DNA of 64,000 bases from a bacterium (lineage in GTDB: Bacteria > Desulfobacterota > Desulfocorpusculales > Desulfocorpusculum): the NCBI GenBank assembly GCA_037481695.1, contig JBBFLE010000003.1, positions 248,001 to 312,000 of the forward strand. Reading direction: 5' to 3'. The notes beneath the pieces are model-generated. The model saw nothing but the letters and a program-made list of their open reading frames with translations. It was not told the origin of the DNA and searched no databases. The position numbers and the translations under genes were made by a program. Below, piece by piece: positions 18,748-27,311 of this stretch. The first letter of the stretch is position 1; every line of letters begins with the position of its first letter.

Positions 18748-20472
18748 TCAGTATGTACGCTCCTTTGGTGGAAAGCGGGTAATCTTTACGGGCTTCCAAT
18801 CTATACGGACCTCTTGCCCATCGTAGAAGACCAAGGTGTGTTTTAGAAAAAGGGCGTCGTTCCTCTGGGGATGATCCTCCCTAAAATGGGCCCCACGGCT
18901 CTCTTTTCTGCAAAGAGCGCTTTCCACAACCACCCTTGCCACAACCAGCATGTGCTCCAGCTCCAGGGCTTCCACCACCTCCAGATCAAAACTCCTTCCT
19001 CCGCCTCCAAGACCCAAGCGTGTAAAACGTTGCTGAAGCTCCAGGACTCCCTCCAGGGCAGCAAGGAGTCCCTTTTCATCTCTGAAGACCGAGCAGTGAT
19101 CCATGAGAAGGCCCTGCAGGTCCTGCCTGATTCCGGGTACCGTTTCTGGACCCCTTGCCTGCAACAACTTCTGGAGTCTTTCGGGCTTATGGGGCTCTCC
19201 CATGTCTTGAGGGGGCAGATCAGGGGCCTCTTTTATGCATTCTGCCATGGCCTTTGCGGCCCTTCTTCCGAAAACTACCAGGTCCAAAAGGGAGTTGCAA
19301 CCCAGTCTGTTGGCCCCGTGCACAGAGACGCATGCGCATTCCCCTGCTGCGAAAAGTCCCTGCACAGGGCTTTGCTTGCCGTCCCCCAAGACCCTCCCGT
19401 CGGGGTCAGTGGGAATTCCTCCCATGAAATAATGGCAGGTGGGCTCAACTGGAATGGGCTCCAAAGAGGCGTCCACGCCGCCATAGATCCGGGCAAATGA
19501 GGCCACCTCCCAAAGCCTCTCCTTGATGCGCTTCTCTCCCAAGCCTGTGAGATCCAGGTGCACATAAGGTTGCCCTTCCACACCCCTTCCTTCCCTGATC
19601 TCCTTCAATATGGCCCTGCTCACTATGTCCCTGGGAGCCAGATCCAGGATCTGGGGGGCGTACCTGGCCATGAATCGCTCCCCCAGGCCGTTTCTGAGTA
19701 CCCCTCCCTCACCCCTGGCTGCCTCACTCAAGAGGATTCCCACTCCTCTGAGGCCTGTGGGGTGAAACTGCACGAACTCCATGTCCTGAAGAGGTATCCC
19801 ATGGCACAAGACCACGGCCAAACCATCCCCTGTGTTGCCAAAACAGTTGGAGGTGGTGCGAAAGAGCCTACCCGCCCCTCCCGTGGCTATCAAAACGCTC
19901 TTGGCCCAAACCCTAAGAGCCTCACCCCTGGAAATATCCAGAAGCCATGCCCCCACGCATCTCTGTTTCTGGAATATCAAATCCAGGAGCAGAAACTCCG
20001 GGTAGAACACAACCCCCATTTTCAGACATTGCTCGTAAAGGGTGTCCACTATCACCCTGCCGGTCCTGTCAGAGGCGTAGCAGGCCCTCTTCACAGGGGC
20101 CTTCCCAAAATCCCTTGTGTGGCCTCCGAAGGCCCTTTGGGCTATGAGGCCCCTGTGGTTGCGGCTGAAAGGCACCCCCATGTGCTCCAGCTCCAGTATG
20201 GCCCTGGGGGCGTCCCTCACCATGATCTCCACAGCATCCTGGTCTGCCAGGTAGTCGCTTCCCTTGACTGTGTCGAACATGTGCCATTCCCAATGATCCT
20301 CTTCCTCGTTGCCCAAGGCTGCGGTGATCCCGCCCTGGGCCGCTCCAGAATGGGAACGGGTGGGAAAGACCTTGCTCACAACAGCCACACTGGTCTCTTG
20401 GGCCAGCTCAACGGCTGCCCTCAGGCCAGCCATCCCCGAGCCTATTATGAGAGCATCGTGAAACTTCTCCAG
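18748..20472 (-). CDS. sdhA: Succinate dehydrogenase/fumarate reductase flavoprotein, apparent CTG start
   Basis: The 574-residue FAD subunit has the dinucleotide fold (HDALIIGSGMAGLRAA), the FAD-attachment region RSHSGAAQGGITAALG, HPTGLRGVGIL with catalytic residues, the arginine-bearing EGGVLRNGLGERFM, and the C-terminal RNDALFLKHTLVFY. The first ATG (20433) would cut off the GxGxxG motif. Reading upstream in frame, the only codons before a TGA stop are non-canonical. A CTG at 20472 has GGAG seven bases upstream and restores the usual EKFHDALIIGSG start. No in-frame ATG, GTG or TTG exists there. A candidate promoter begins transcription only about 23 bases before this CTG. Oxidation of succinate or reduction of fumarate cannot be told apart from sequence. 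Confidence 0.92.
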   Translation of the reverse strand: MEKFHDALIIGSGMAGLRAAVELAQETSVAVVSKVFPTRSHSGAAQGGITAALGNEEEDHWEWHMFDTVKGSDYLADQDAVEIMVRDAPRAILELEHMGVPFSRNHRGLIAQRAFGGHTRDFGKAPVKRACYASDRTGRVIVDTLYEQCLKMGVVFYPEFLLLDLIFQKQRCVGAWLLDISRGEALRVWAKSVLIATGGAGRLFRTTSNCFGNTGDGLAVVLCHGIPLQDMEFVQFHPTGLRGVGILLSEAARGEGGVLRNGLGERFMARYAPQILDLAPRDIVSRAILKEIREGRGVEGQPYVHLDLTGLGEKRIKERLWEVASFARIYGGVDASLEPIPVEPTCHYFMGGIPTDPDGRVLGDGKQSPVQGLFAAGECACVSVHGANRLGCNSLLDLVVFGRRAAKAMAECIKEAPDLPPQDMGEPHKPERLQKLLQARGPETVPGIRQDLQGLLMDHCSVFRDEKGLLAALEGVLELQQRFTRLGLGGGGRSFDLEVVEALELEHMLVVARVVVESALCRKESRGAHFREDHPQRNDALFLKHTLVFYDGQEVRIDWKPVKITRFPPKERTY

Positions 20473-20800
20473 GGCAATTCTCCAAGAAGAATTTTTTTTC
20501 CAGTATGGCCAGCCCAGGATGAGTGGTCAAGGACTCCTGGACTCAGAAGAGCGGACTCAAACAAAGTGCCTTCACCTCTTGGGGAGGGTGAACTTGAGGT
20601 CAAGACCCTTTTGCAGGGATATGTCTAAGCCATTTTTTGGAGTAAGAGGAAAAGATCAAAGTTTTGTCCAGATATGTTCATCCAGCCTGAAAAGCAAACC
20701 AACCAGCTCTGACCAATTCCTCTTCTTGGGGAACATGCAGGTCAAGCTCACAACCTACCAGGGAGATCCATGCATCTCCCAAGTATCCTTGAGGCCCGAT
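20473..20800. other. Intergenic region upstream of sdhA
   Basis: This 328-base gap lies between the small secreted protein gene and sdhA, both on the minus strand. It contains the candidate sdhA promoter and a hairpin (GGGAGAT/ATCTCCC, near 20760-20781) without a T tail, after the secreted protein gene. I see no sdhC-like membrane ORF in it on either strand. Confidence 0.6.
20502..20530 (-). promoter_or_regulatory. Candidate sigma-70 promoter of the sdhA operon
   Basis: On the minus strand TTGACC (20530-20525) and CATACT (20507-20502) are 17 bases apart, giving a start near 20495. This leaves only about 23 bases of leader before the CTG start codon proposed for sdhA at 20472. Confidence 0.45.
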
Positions 20801-21304
20801 CTATGGACAAATCCACCAATTGCCCCCAAGAACAAGCCCAGAGGCAGAGCCGTTCTTTATGCTTATGCTAGATGGCACTGAAGCGTCATACATCCCCAAG
20901 CCTTGGTCGCCATAAAAGTCAGTTCCTCCCACAAATCCGTACTTTATGCTAAGTTTGTCCGTCCAGCCTACCCCGCCTGTCACAAAAAAACGAGTCTCCC
21001 ACCTGCCCTTCATGTTGATGGAAGGCACATCTATACAATGGGCCCCGATGAACACGTCCACGTAACCACCCCAATAGTAGCTAGCCGAAGGCAGGGCCTT
21101 GACCTGGAGATTTCCACCCCCTTCATGAATCAAGATGGTAAAGGTATCGTCGCTAGAGTCATAGTCAGCATCAAAATTATAAGGATAGGTTACCTTGATC
21201 CCGTACTTAACTATGGTCCCCGCCCAGGCATGCCCAAGCCCCAAGGTGGCCAAAAAAAGAGCAGCCATTGTCAATTTACCCATGAATCCGAATTTTCTTT
21301 TCAT
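20801..21304 (-). CDS. Small secreted protein of unknown function
   Basis: The product has 167 residues, with a clear signal peptide (basic MKRKFGFMGK, hydrophobic core, cleavage after GHAWA). The mature part is glycine-, tyrosine- and serine-rich with alternating strand-like pattern (TFTILIHEGGGNLQVKALP) and two cysteines that could form a disulfide. I recognise no family. It is probably a small beta-rich periplasmic or extracellular protein. The ATG at 21304 follows GGGAGGC. A TATAAT on the minus strand at 21394-21389 may be part of its promoter, though no well-spaced -35 is seen. Confidence 0.65.
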   Translation of the reverse strand: MKRKFGFMGKLTMAALFLATLGLGHAWAGTIVKYGIKVTYPYNFDADYDSSDDTFTILIHEGGGNLQVKALPSASYYWGGYVDVFIGAHCIDVPSINMKGRWETRFFVTGGVGWTDKLSIKYGFVGGTDFYGDQGLGMYDASVPSSISIKNGSASGLVLGGNWWICP

Positions 21305-21524
21305 GACTCTTGCCTCCCGCCATTTTTTTGAAAGCCTGCTTTGCTGGGCTAAGATCTGAAAAGGGATCCATCTGTCTGCGGCAAGCCTATTATAGGGTCA
21401 GCCCCAAGTCAATGAATTTCTTTCCCTCCAAGTATTTTTTTTTATCCCTTGACCCGAGGGGTTGGCTGGGGCATGCTTGCCAGCATGGGGCCAGACTGAC
21501 CTGAGAAAGCATGGGAGGTGCCAC

Positions 21525-24494
21525 TTGAAGAGAATCACTGGAATGCCTCCTGCTTGGCTGTTGGTCATCGGGCTTTTGGCCTGGAGTGCCGCGGCCGGAT
21601 CTGCTTTTGCCTTTACCATAGAGAAGGGCAAGGTGGTTTTCAACTGGCAGGCTCCTTTTCGTGACTCCATAACCCTGGCCGGCTCTGACTGGCAGATCAT
21701 CCCAGGACAGGACTCTGGCCTTACGCTCCAGTTGGGTCCGTACCAGGAGACCCTTTCTGCCTTTAGTTTCTCACAAAAGGGCTCCAAGCTTATTTACTCT
21801 CGCCCCCATTACCCAGGCATACGCAAGCTCAGCATCGATACTGTCACAGGCAGATTCAAGATCCAGGCCGGGGGGCTTTATCTTTGGGAACTCTTGAAGC
21901 CCTTTGCAGTGGCAGCTTCTGTGGGAGATGAAAAGGAATGCATCGTCTTGTACCCCCAGGTGAAAAGCAAGAAAAAGTGGAGCTTTCTGGCCCAGCGGGG
22001 GGACATACAAAGCCAGAGTTGCGGAAAGGTCTCTGGAGCCATAGGTGTTCCCCCCAACAATCTTCTGGAGCAGGAACCCAACCAGGACCCCCATGACCCC
22101 CAGATCATCCCAGGCCCTGGTTACAGCCTGGCAGGCCATGCGGGAGAGTTTGAAGAGTCCTACAAGATCCCGGATCCAGACAATCCCGGGTATTGGATCT
22201 GGCTACAGGATATATTCAAGGTTACCTTGACAGAGCCTTCCAGGGTGACCCTCACCATGGGAGCGGACAATCTCAGAGCAAACGACCTGGACCTCTTTGT
22301 TCTGGACTCTTGGGGAAACAGTCTCTTGCAGCGCTCCGAAGGACTTCTAGCCACAGAGATGGCGGAAATCCAAGAGCCTGGCACCTATCTGCTTGGAGTG
22401 TCGGCTTACAAGGGAGCAAGCCCCTACGTGCTCTCAGTGGAGTCTGCAGCATCTGGAGGCTCGGCATTTTGGGGCACCATCCCACCTGATGCAGATTTTG
22501 TGCCCGGGGAAGTGCTTGTGAAGCGCAAGCCTTCCCCCAAATCAGGTAAAAAGGTGGACCCTGGAGTCCTGGGCTCACGCCACGGGCTGGTCCTCAAGAA
22601 GAGCCTGCCCCCTGAGGTGGAGATCTTCCAGGTGGATACTTCCTCTTTTGAGACGGCAAAGAAAAAGAGCCTGGAGAAGGGTAAGCCAGTGGGGGATGAA
22701 CGGGAATTACTCAAGCGATTGACCCTGGAGGCCATAAGGCGCCTTAGGCTGGACCCAGAGGTGGAGTACGCAGAGCCCAACTATATCAGGAGGCCCCTTC
22801 TTACCCCCAATGACACATACTTCGGCTACCAGTGGCACTACGATCTCATAGGGCTACCCCAGGCCTGGGATGTGACCACAGGAAGCGACGAGATCATAGT
22901 GGCGGTCTTGGACACAGGCATCTTAAGCCTTCATCCGGATCTAGCCGCAAGACTTGTGTCAGGGTACGACTTCGTGAGCATAACTTCCATTTCCAATGAC
23001 AGAGACGGAATAGATTCCGATCCAGAGGATCCAGGAGATGACCCTGAAGGATTTAGCAGCAGCTTCCACGGCACCCACGTGGCAGGCACCATAGGAGCTG
23101 CCACCAACAACTCCATAGGAGTTGCTGGAGTGACTTGGCGTGGGAAGATCATGCCCATAAGAGTGCTTGGGGTGGGAGGCGGCACGGATGCCGACATAGC
23201 CCAGGGCATAAGGTATGCTGCGGGTCTTAGCAATGCCTCTGGTACCCTTCCCCCAAATAGGGCTCAGATAATCAACATGAGCCTGGGGGGCCCGGGTTAC
23301 AATCAGACCCTTTTGGATGCAGTTAGAGCAGCCAGAGACCAAGGGGTGATAATATTGGCCGCCGCAGGAAACAGTAACACCAGCACCCCTTTTTACCCTG
23401 CGGCTTATCAGGCAGTGGTGGCAGTATCAGCAGTGGATGCCTCGGGCCAGAAGGCACCCTACTCAAACTACGGCGACTGGATCGATGTGGCAGCCCCGGG
23501 AGGAAACGTCTCTGTGGATCTCACAGGGGACGGCTACCCCGACGGGGTCTTGAGCGCACTGGCCAACCAGTATCGAGGTGCCATAACCAGTTACAACTAT
23601 GTTTTTTATCAAGGCACCTCCATGGCCTGCCCCCACATGGCGGGTGTGGTGGCCCTGATGCTGGCAGTCAATCCAGAGATGACACCGGCTGATCTGGACT
23701 CCCTTCTGGAAGGCAATCACGCCTCGGCCCCAGGCGTGAGAATAACCAAGGACATTGGGGCTACAGGAAAAGACGACCTTTACGGCCACGGGCTCATAGA
23801 CGCGCCCATGGCTCTGGCCGCAGCCCAAGCCATCAGAGGCTCCCCAGGGGGATCTGGTTCAGTTCTCTCTTTGTCAACAAACAGGCTCAACTTCGACACC
23901 TTCTTGGAGACCCTCTATGTGGATGTGAGCAACCGTGGCAGCGGGACCCTCACGGTAACCGGGGTGACAGGGGACCAAACCTGGATAAATGTTACACCCA
24001 CATCTGGCACAGCACCCCTTAGACTGACCATTTCTGTGGACAGAAGCGGGCTTTCCGAGGGGGATTACTCGGGCCGGGTGACCGTATTTTCAGACGCCAC
24101 CCAGGGAGATCCCGTTGCCTCGGTGGAACTTAGCCTTAAGGTCAGTTCAGGAGCATTGAAAGGGGAGGTGGGAACCCTCTATGTCCTGGCAGTGGATCCT
24201 GAGACCTATTACACGGTGGCCGAGGCAGTCACGGACTCCCAAGGCAATTATCTTTACCTTACACCCTTCCTGCCGCAGGGGGAGTATTTGTTTTTCGCCG
24301 GGACCGACCGCGATGAGGATGGATGGATCTGCGATACTGGGGAAGCGTGTGGTTATTACCCCGACCCTGTCCAGGTTACCTCAGGCGACACAATACCTAA
24401 CATAGACTTCCTGGTGGCCAACATGGTCAACATACAATCTGCCCGGGTGGCTCTCAAGCAAACAGGTGGCAGGGGTCTGCGCCGCATAAGGTAA
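21525..24494 (+). CDS. Large secreted subtilisin-family (S8) protease
   Basis: The protein has 989 residues, with a signal peptide ending near GSAFA. An N-terminal beta-rich region (about residues 25-190) precedes a PPC-like domain (about 195-310, DLDLFVLDSWGN, EPGTYLLGVSAY). A propeptide-like segment (about 325-415, VPGEVLVKRKP to EVEYAEPNY) leads to the S8 catalytic domain with Asp in VAVLDTGI, His in HGTHVAGTIGA and Ser in GTSMACPHMAGV. A BACON-like domain (WINVTPTSGTAPLRLTISVD) and a cysteine-pair C-terminal domain follow. The triad is complete, so an active extracellular peptidase is expected. I chose a TTG at 21525 because GGAGG lies six bases upstream and the start KRITGMPPAWLL makes a proper signal peptide. 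An internal ATG at 21543 is the alternative. Confidence 0.9.
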   Translation: MKRITGMPPAWLLVIGLLAWSAAAGSAFAFTIEKGKVVFNWQAPFRDSITLAGSDWQIIPGQDSGLTLQLGPYQETLSAFSFSQKGSKLIYSRPHYPGIRKLSIDTVTGRFKIQAGGLYLWELLKPFAVAASVGDEKECIVLYPQVKSKKKWSFLAQRGDIQSQSCGKVSGAIGVPPNNLLEQEPNQDPHDPQIIPGPGYSLAGHAGEFEESYKIPDPDNPGYWIWLQDIFKVTLTEPSRVTLTMGADNLRANDLDLFVLDSWGNSLLQRSEGLLATEMAEIQEPGTYLLGVSAYKGASPYVLSVESAASGGSAFWGTIPPDADFVPGEVLVKRKPSPKSGKKVDPGVLGSRHGLVLKKSLPPEVEIFQVDTSSFETAKKKSLEKGKPVGDERELLKRLTLEAIRRLRLDPEVEYAEPNYIRRPLLTPNDTYFGYQWHYDLIGLPQAWDVTTGSDEIIVAVLDTGILSLHPDLAARLVSGYDFVSITSISNDRDGIDSDPEDPGDDPEGFSSSFHGTHVAGTIGAATNNSIGVAGVTWRGKIMPIRVLGVGGGTDADIAQGIRYAAGLSNASGTLPPNRAQIINMSLGGPGYNQTLLDAVRAARDQGVIILAAAGNSNTSTPFYPAAYQAVVAVSAVDASGQKAPYSNYGDWIDVAAPGGNVSVDLTGDGYPDGVLSALANQYRGAITSYNYVFYQGTSMACPHMAGVVALMLAVNPEMTPADLDSLLEGNHASAPGVRITKDIGATGKDDLYGHGLIDAPMALAAAQAIRGSPGGSGSVLSLSTNRLNFDTFLETLYVDVSNRGSGTLTVTGVTGDQTWINVTPTSGTAPLRLTISVDRSGLSEGDYSGRVTVFSDATQGDPVASVELSLKVSSGALKGEVGTLYVLAVDPETYYTVAEAVTDSQGNYLYLTPFLPQGEYLFFAGTDRDEDGWICDTGEACGYYPDPVQVTSGDTIPNIDFLVANMVNIQSARVALKQTGGRGLRRIR

Positions 24495-24564
24495 GATTGC
24501 TTTGTGAGGAGCTGGCCTGGAGAGGATTTGAGGCGCTTTGGAGAATCACAGGGGGTTTTGATCC

Positions 24565-26661
24565 ATGGAGGAGATTCGGCGAACTTACTGCGCCAGGATG
24601 GACCACGGCGGATGCGCTTTGTTGGTCACGGTCAAAGACGGCAAGGTAATCAAGGTACAGGGGGATCCAGAATCTCCCATAAGCCTGGGATATGTGTGCC
24701 CCAAGGGGCTGGCCGCTGCCCAGAGGCTGTATCATCCCCAGAGGCTCAGAAAGCCCCTTCTCAGAGAGGGCCGTCGAGGGGAAGGCAGGTGGAAACAGAT
24801 ATCATGGCCCCAGGCCCTGGAGCTTCTTTCCCAAAAAATAAAGGAAACAGCCAGAAGCTTCGGGCCCCAGGCCGTGCTATTCGCCCAGGGTGCACCCAAG
24901 GGGCTGGAGTTCTGGATCTTGATGAGATTGGCCAATGCATTGGGTTCCCCCAATGTGGCTGGCATTGGAAACATGTGCCACATGCCCAGGGAGATCTCCT
25001 CGGTGATCACCTTTGGCTTCTGGCCGGAGGTGGACTACGATCATCCCCCTGCCTGCATAGTGCTTTGGGGCAGCAATCTGGATCAGACCAATGAGGAGGC
25101 CACCATCTCTTCGAGGCTCAGGAGAGCTCTGGATAAGGGCAGCAGGCTGATTGTGGTTGATCCCAGGCCCACCCGCATGGCCCGCAAGGCAGACCTTTGG
25201 CTCAAGCCCAGACCGGGCTCAGACGCAATCCTGGCCATGGGTATCATGAAAGTCATGGTGGAAGAAGGGCTGGCGGATCAGGAATTCCTCCAGAGTTGGA
25301 GTGTGGGTTATCAGGATCTCACCCAGAGGCTCCAGAATTACAGCCTCGAGCAGGTGGAAGAGATCACCTGGGTTGGTTCAGGGCAAATAAGAGAAGCAGC
25401 CAGGCTTTTTGCCAAGACCAGGCCGGCTGCCATTCAGATGGGAAACGCTCTGGAGCACACCATCTGGGCACACCAGACCTGCAGGGCCCTGGCCTGTCTC
25501 ATGGCCCTGGGGGGCAACCTGGAAGTGCCGGGGGGAAATATCAGACCCGCTCCACCCAAGTGCATTGCCCCCAGGGATCTGGTTCTGGCCCACAGGCTCC
25601 CGGATCGAAGGCAAAAGATGCTGAGCTCATCCTGGAACCTGCATCCCCTTCTGGCCACTGTGCCGGCCCAGATGGCCACAGAAGCTATTTTAACTAACAG
25701 GCCCTATCCCGTTAAGCTCGCCTATCTTCAGGGCACAAATCCCATGTTGAGCTATCCTGGCTCTCCAAGGGTGCAGGAGGCCCTGAGCAAGCTGGATTTT
25801 CTGGCAGTGGCCGAAATCTTCATGACCCCCACGGCCGCCATGGCGGATCTGGTTTTGCCTGCAGCCACTCACATGGAGTTCCATGACATAGGCAACTACG
25901 GGCTGCCCAAGAGCTTCATCCTGGCCAGGCCCAAAATAGTGGAGCCGCCCAAAGAGGCCTGGTCTGATCTTAGAATCCTCAACGAACTGGCCAAGACCCT
26001 GGGGCTAGAAGAGCTTTTCTGGGACAACGAGGCGCAAATCTTGGAGGAGGTTCTTGCCCCTTCAAACATCACATATGACCAATTCAAGGACACTCTGGTG
26101 CTTTGGGGTTCTCCCCAATACAGGACTTACCTCAAAGGTGGATTCAAGACCCCTTCGGGAAAAGTGGAAATCATGTGCCAGCAGCTGGCCCAAAGAGGGC
26201 TTGACCCGCTCCCAGGTTTCCCAAAACCCTCGGATTGGGGGTCTGGTCCATCCAAGGAGTTCCCCTTTATTTTGACAAGCGCCAAGGATCCGGTTTTCTT
26301 CCACTCCGCGTACAGGCAGATCCCATCCCTCAGGAAGATCTCCCCTGAGCCCATGGTGGAGATCTCCCCCGAGACAGCATCGCTGCTGGGCCTGAGCCAG
26401 GGAGACTGGGTTTGGGTTAGCTCTTCTGTGGGCAGGATTCGCCAGAGGGTCCGCCTGGTGGAAGGGCTGGATCCCAGGGTGGTCTGCGCTGCCTATGGCT
26501 GGTGGTTCCCCGAAAAGGGCATGGATACCCTCTTGGGATGGCAGGAGGCCAATTTGAACCTGCTTACCAGCCAGGAGCCTCCCTTTGACCCTCTTTTGGC
26601 CAGTGTGAATCTCAGGGCAATACCCTGCAGTCTGGAGAAGATCCCAGACGCTCCAGAATGA
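24565..26661 (+). CDS. Acetylene-hydratase-like Mo/W oxidoreductase with altered Fe-S motif
   Basis: The 698-residue protein is a DMSO-reductase-family bis-pterin enzyme without a signal peptide, hence cytoplasmic. Recalled similarity to Pelobacter acetylene hydratase runs through ISWPQALELLSQKI, RLIVVDPRPTRMARKADLWL, TPTAAMADLVLPA and TPSGKVEIMCQQL. The N-terminal cluster motif has Cys9, Cys17 and Cys45 but Met12 where the second cysteine should be. Asp13, at the position of the hydratase catalytic Asp, is kept. Cys138 in GIGNMCHMP matches the metal ligand Cys141. A redox or hydratase reaction is therefore possible, but the substrate is unknown. The start has AGGGGG upstream. It begins 70 bases after the subtilase and overlaps the LpdD-like gene tail to tail by 50 bases. 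Confidence 0.85.
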   Translation: MEEIRRTYCARMDHGGCALLVTVKDGKVIKVQGDPESPISLGYVCPKGLAAAQRLYHPQRLRKPLLREGRRGEGRWKQISWPQALELLSQKIKETARSFGPQAVLFAQGAPKGLEFWILMRLANALGSPNVAGIGNMCHMPREISSVITFGFWPEVDYDHPPACIVLWGSNLDQTNEEATISSRLRRALDKGSRLIVVDPRPTRMARKADLWLKPRPGSDAILAMGIMKVMVEEGLADQEFLQSWSVGYQDLTQRLQNYSLEQVEEITWVGSGQIREAARLFAKTRPAAIQMGNALEHTIWAHQTCRALACLMALGGNLEVPGGNIRPAPPKCIAPRDLVLAHRLPDRRQKMLSSSWNLHPLLATVPAQMATEAILTNRPYPVKLAYLQGTNPMLSYPGSPRVQEALSKLDFLAVAEIFMTPTAAMADLVLPAATHMEFHDIGNYGLPKSFILARPKIVEPPKEAWSDLRILNELAKTLGLEELFWDNEAQILEEVLAPSNITYDQFKDTLVLWGSPQYRTYLKGGFKTPSGKVEIMCQQLAQRGLDPLPGFPKPSDWGSGPSKEFPFILTSAKDPVFFHSAYRQIPSLRKISPEPMVEISPETASLLGLSQGDWVWVSSSVGRIRQRVRLVEGLDPRVVCAAYGWWFPEKGMDTLLGWQEANLNLLTSQEPPFDPLLASVNLRAIPCSLEKIPDAPE

Positions 26662-27037
26662 GCAAGACCAAGCTTCTGCAGTTCTCAATCACCTTCTGGA
26701 TGCCTTCGGGGCTCAAATCCTCCCAATGGGCCCCTGCGCATACAACCACATTTCCCCTCACAGCAGCCGAAAGGCTCTGGGCCGCCTCCTTGACCAGTTG
26801 GTCCTCCTTGTGCCCGGGATAGGTGAAGACCGAAACAGTGCTGCTCCACTTTGTTGGATCTTTGAGGCTGGGCCTGGGCATTGCCATGGCAACGGCTCCT
26901 ATGTGGGGCCTCTGCCCTCCCCAGATACATACAAGCCAATCGGTCTTTCCCACCCGCATGACCCTAGCGTGAAGATCGTAAAGCCCCGTTCGGGTCTGCA
27001 GGGTAAAACCCCTGTTGATCTTTGGCCAGCCTCCCAT
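26612..27037 (-). CDS. LpdD-like (prenylated-flavin chaperone) domain protein
   Basis: The product is 141 residues and cytoplasmic. The segments VGKTDWLVCIWGGQRPHIGAVAMAMPRPSLKDP, TVSVFTYPGHKEDQLVKEAA and VVVCAGAHWEDLSPEGIQKVIENC are what I recall of the LpdD-like domain, which in gallate decarboxylase systems assists loading of prenylated FMN into UbiD-type enzymes. No UbiD or UbiX gene is in the window, so that role here is unproven. The ATG at 27037 follows GGAGGAGCC; an in-frame ATG at 27064 lacks a site. Its last 50 bases run antisense through the 3' end of the Mo/W enzyme gene, an unusual convergent overlap. It is a single gene on this strand. Confidence 0.65.
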   Translation of the reverse strand: MGGWPKINRGFTLQTRTGLYDLHARVMRVGKTDWLVCIWGGQRPHIGAVAMAMPRPSLKDPTKWSSTVSVFTYPGHKEDQLVKEAAQSLSAAVRGNVVVCAGAHWEDLSPEGIQKVIENCRSLVLLILERLGSSPDCRVLP

Positions 27038-27311
27038 GGCTCCTCCATCTGGCTCGAGAAGCATGATCTTAGCAGAGACCCAAGACCCAGTCCATCAGAT
27101 CCTGCCATCATCAACAGCCCAAATCATTCAAACAAGTGAAAGACTGTGGCGCCTCTAATCCATAAAAGAGAATCCCCAAATGATGAGCCTTCAGCCAAGG
27201 GCCAAGGGCCTGGCTTGGTGCTTGTGGATCCTGCCCCACTTGCAATCCTTGAAGGCTTGGGCTACCTTGCCCTTGTCCTCGGAAATCTCAGGAGACTCAG
27301 GAGCGCTACCC

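Noticed and set aside
19558-20628. Plus-strand reading frame of about 356 codons
   Set aside because: It is antisense to sdhA, with low-complexity composition and no recognisable domain.
21389-21412. TATAAT with TTGACT upstream of the small secreted protein gene
   Set aside because: The spacer is only 12 bases, too short for a normal sigma-70 promoter; the TATAAT alone is noted with the gene.
21449-21477. TTGACC with CATGCT 17 bases away before the subtilase
   Set aside because: The -10 matches at only three of six positions, not enough to call a promoter.
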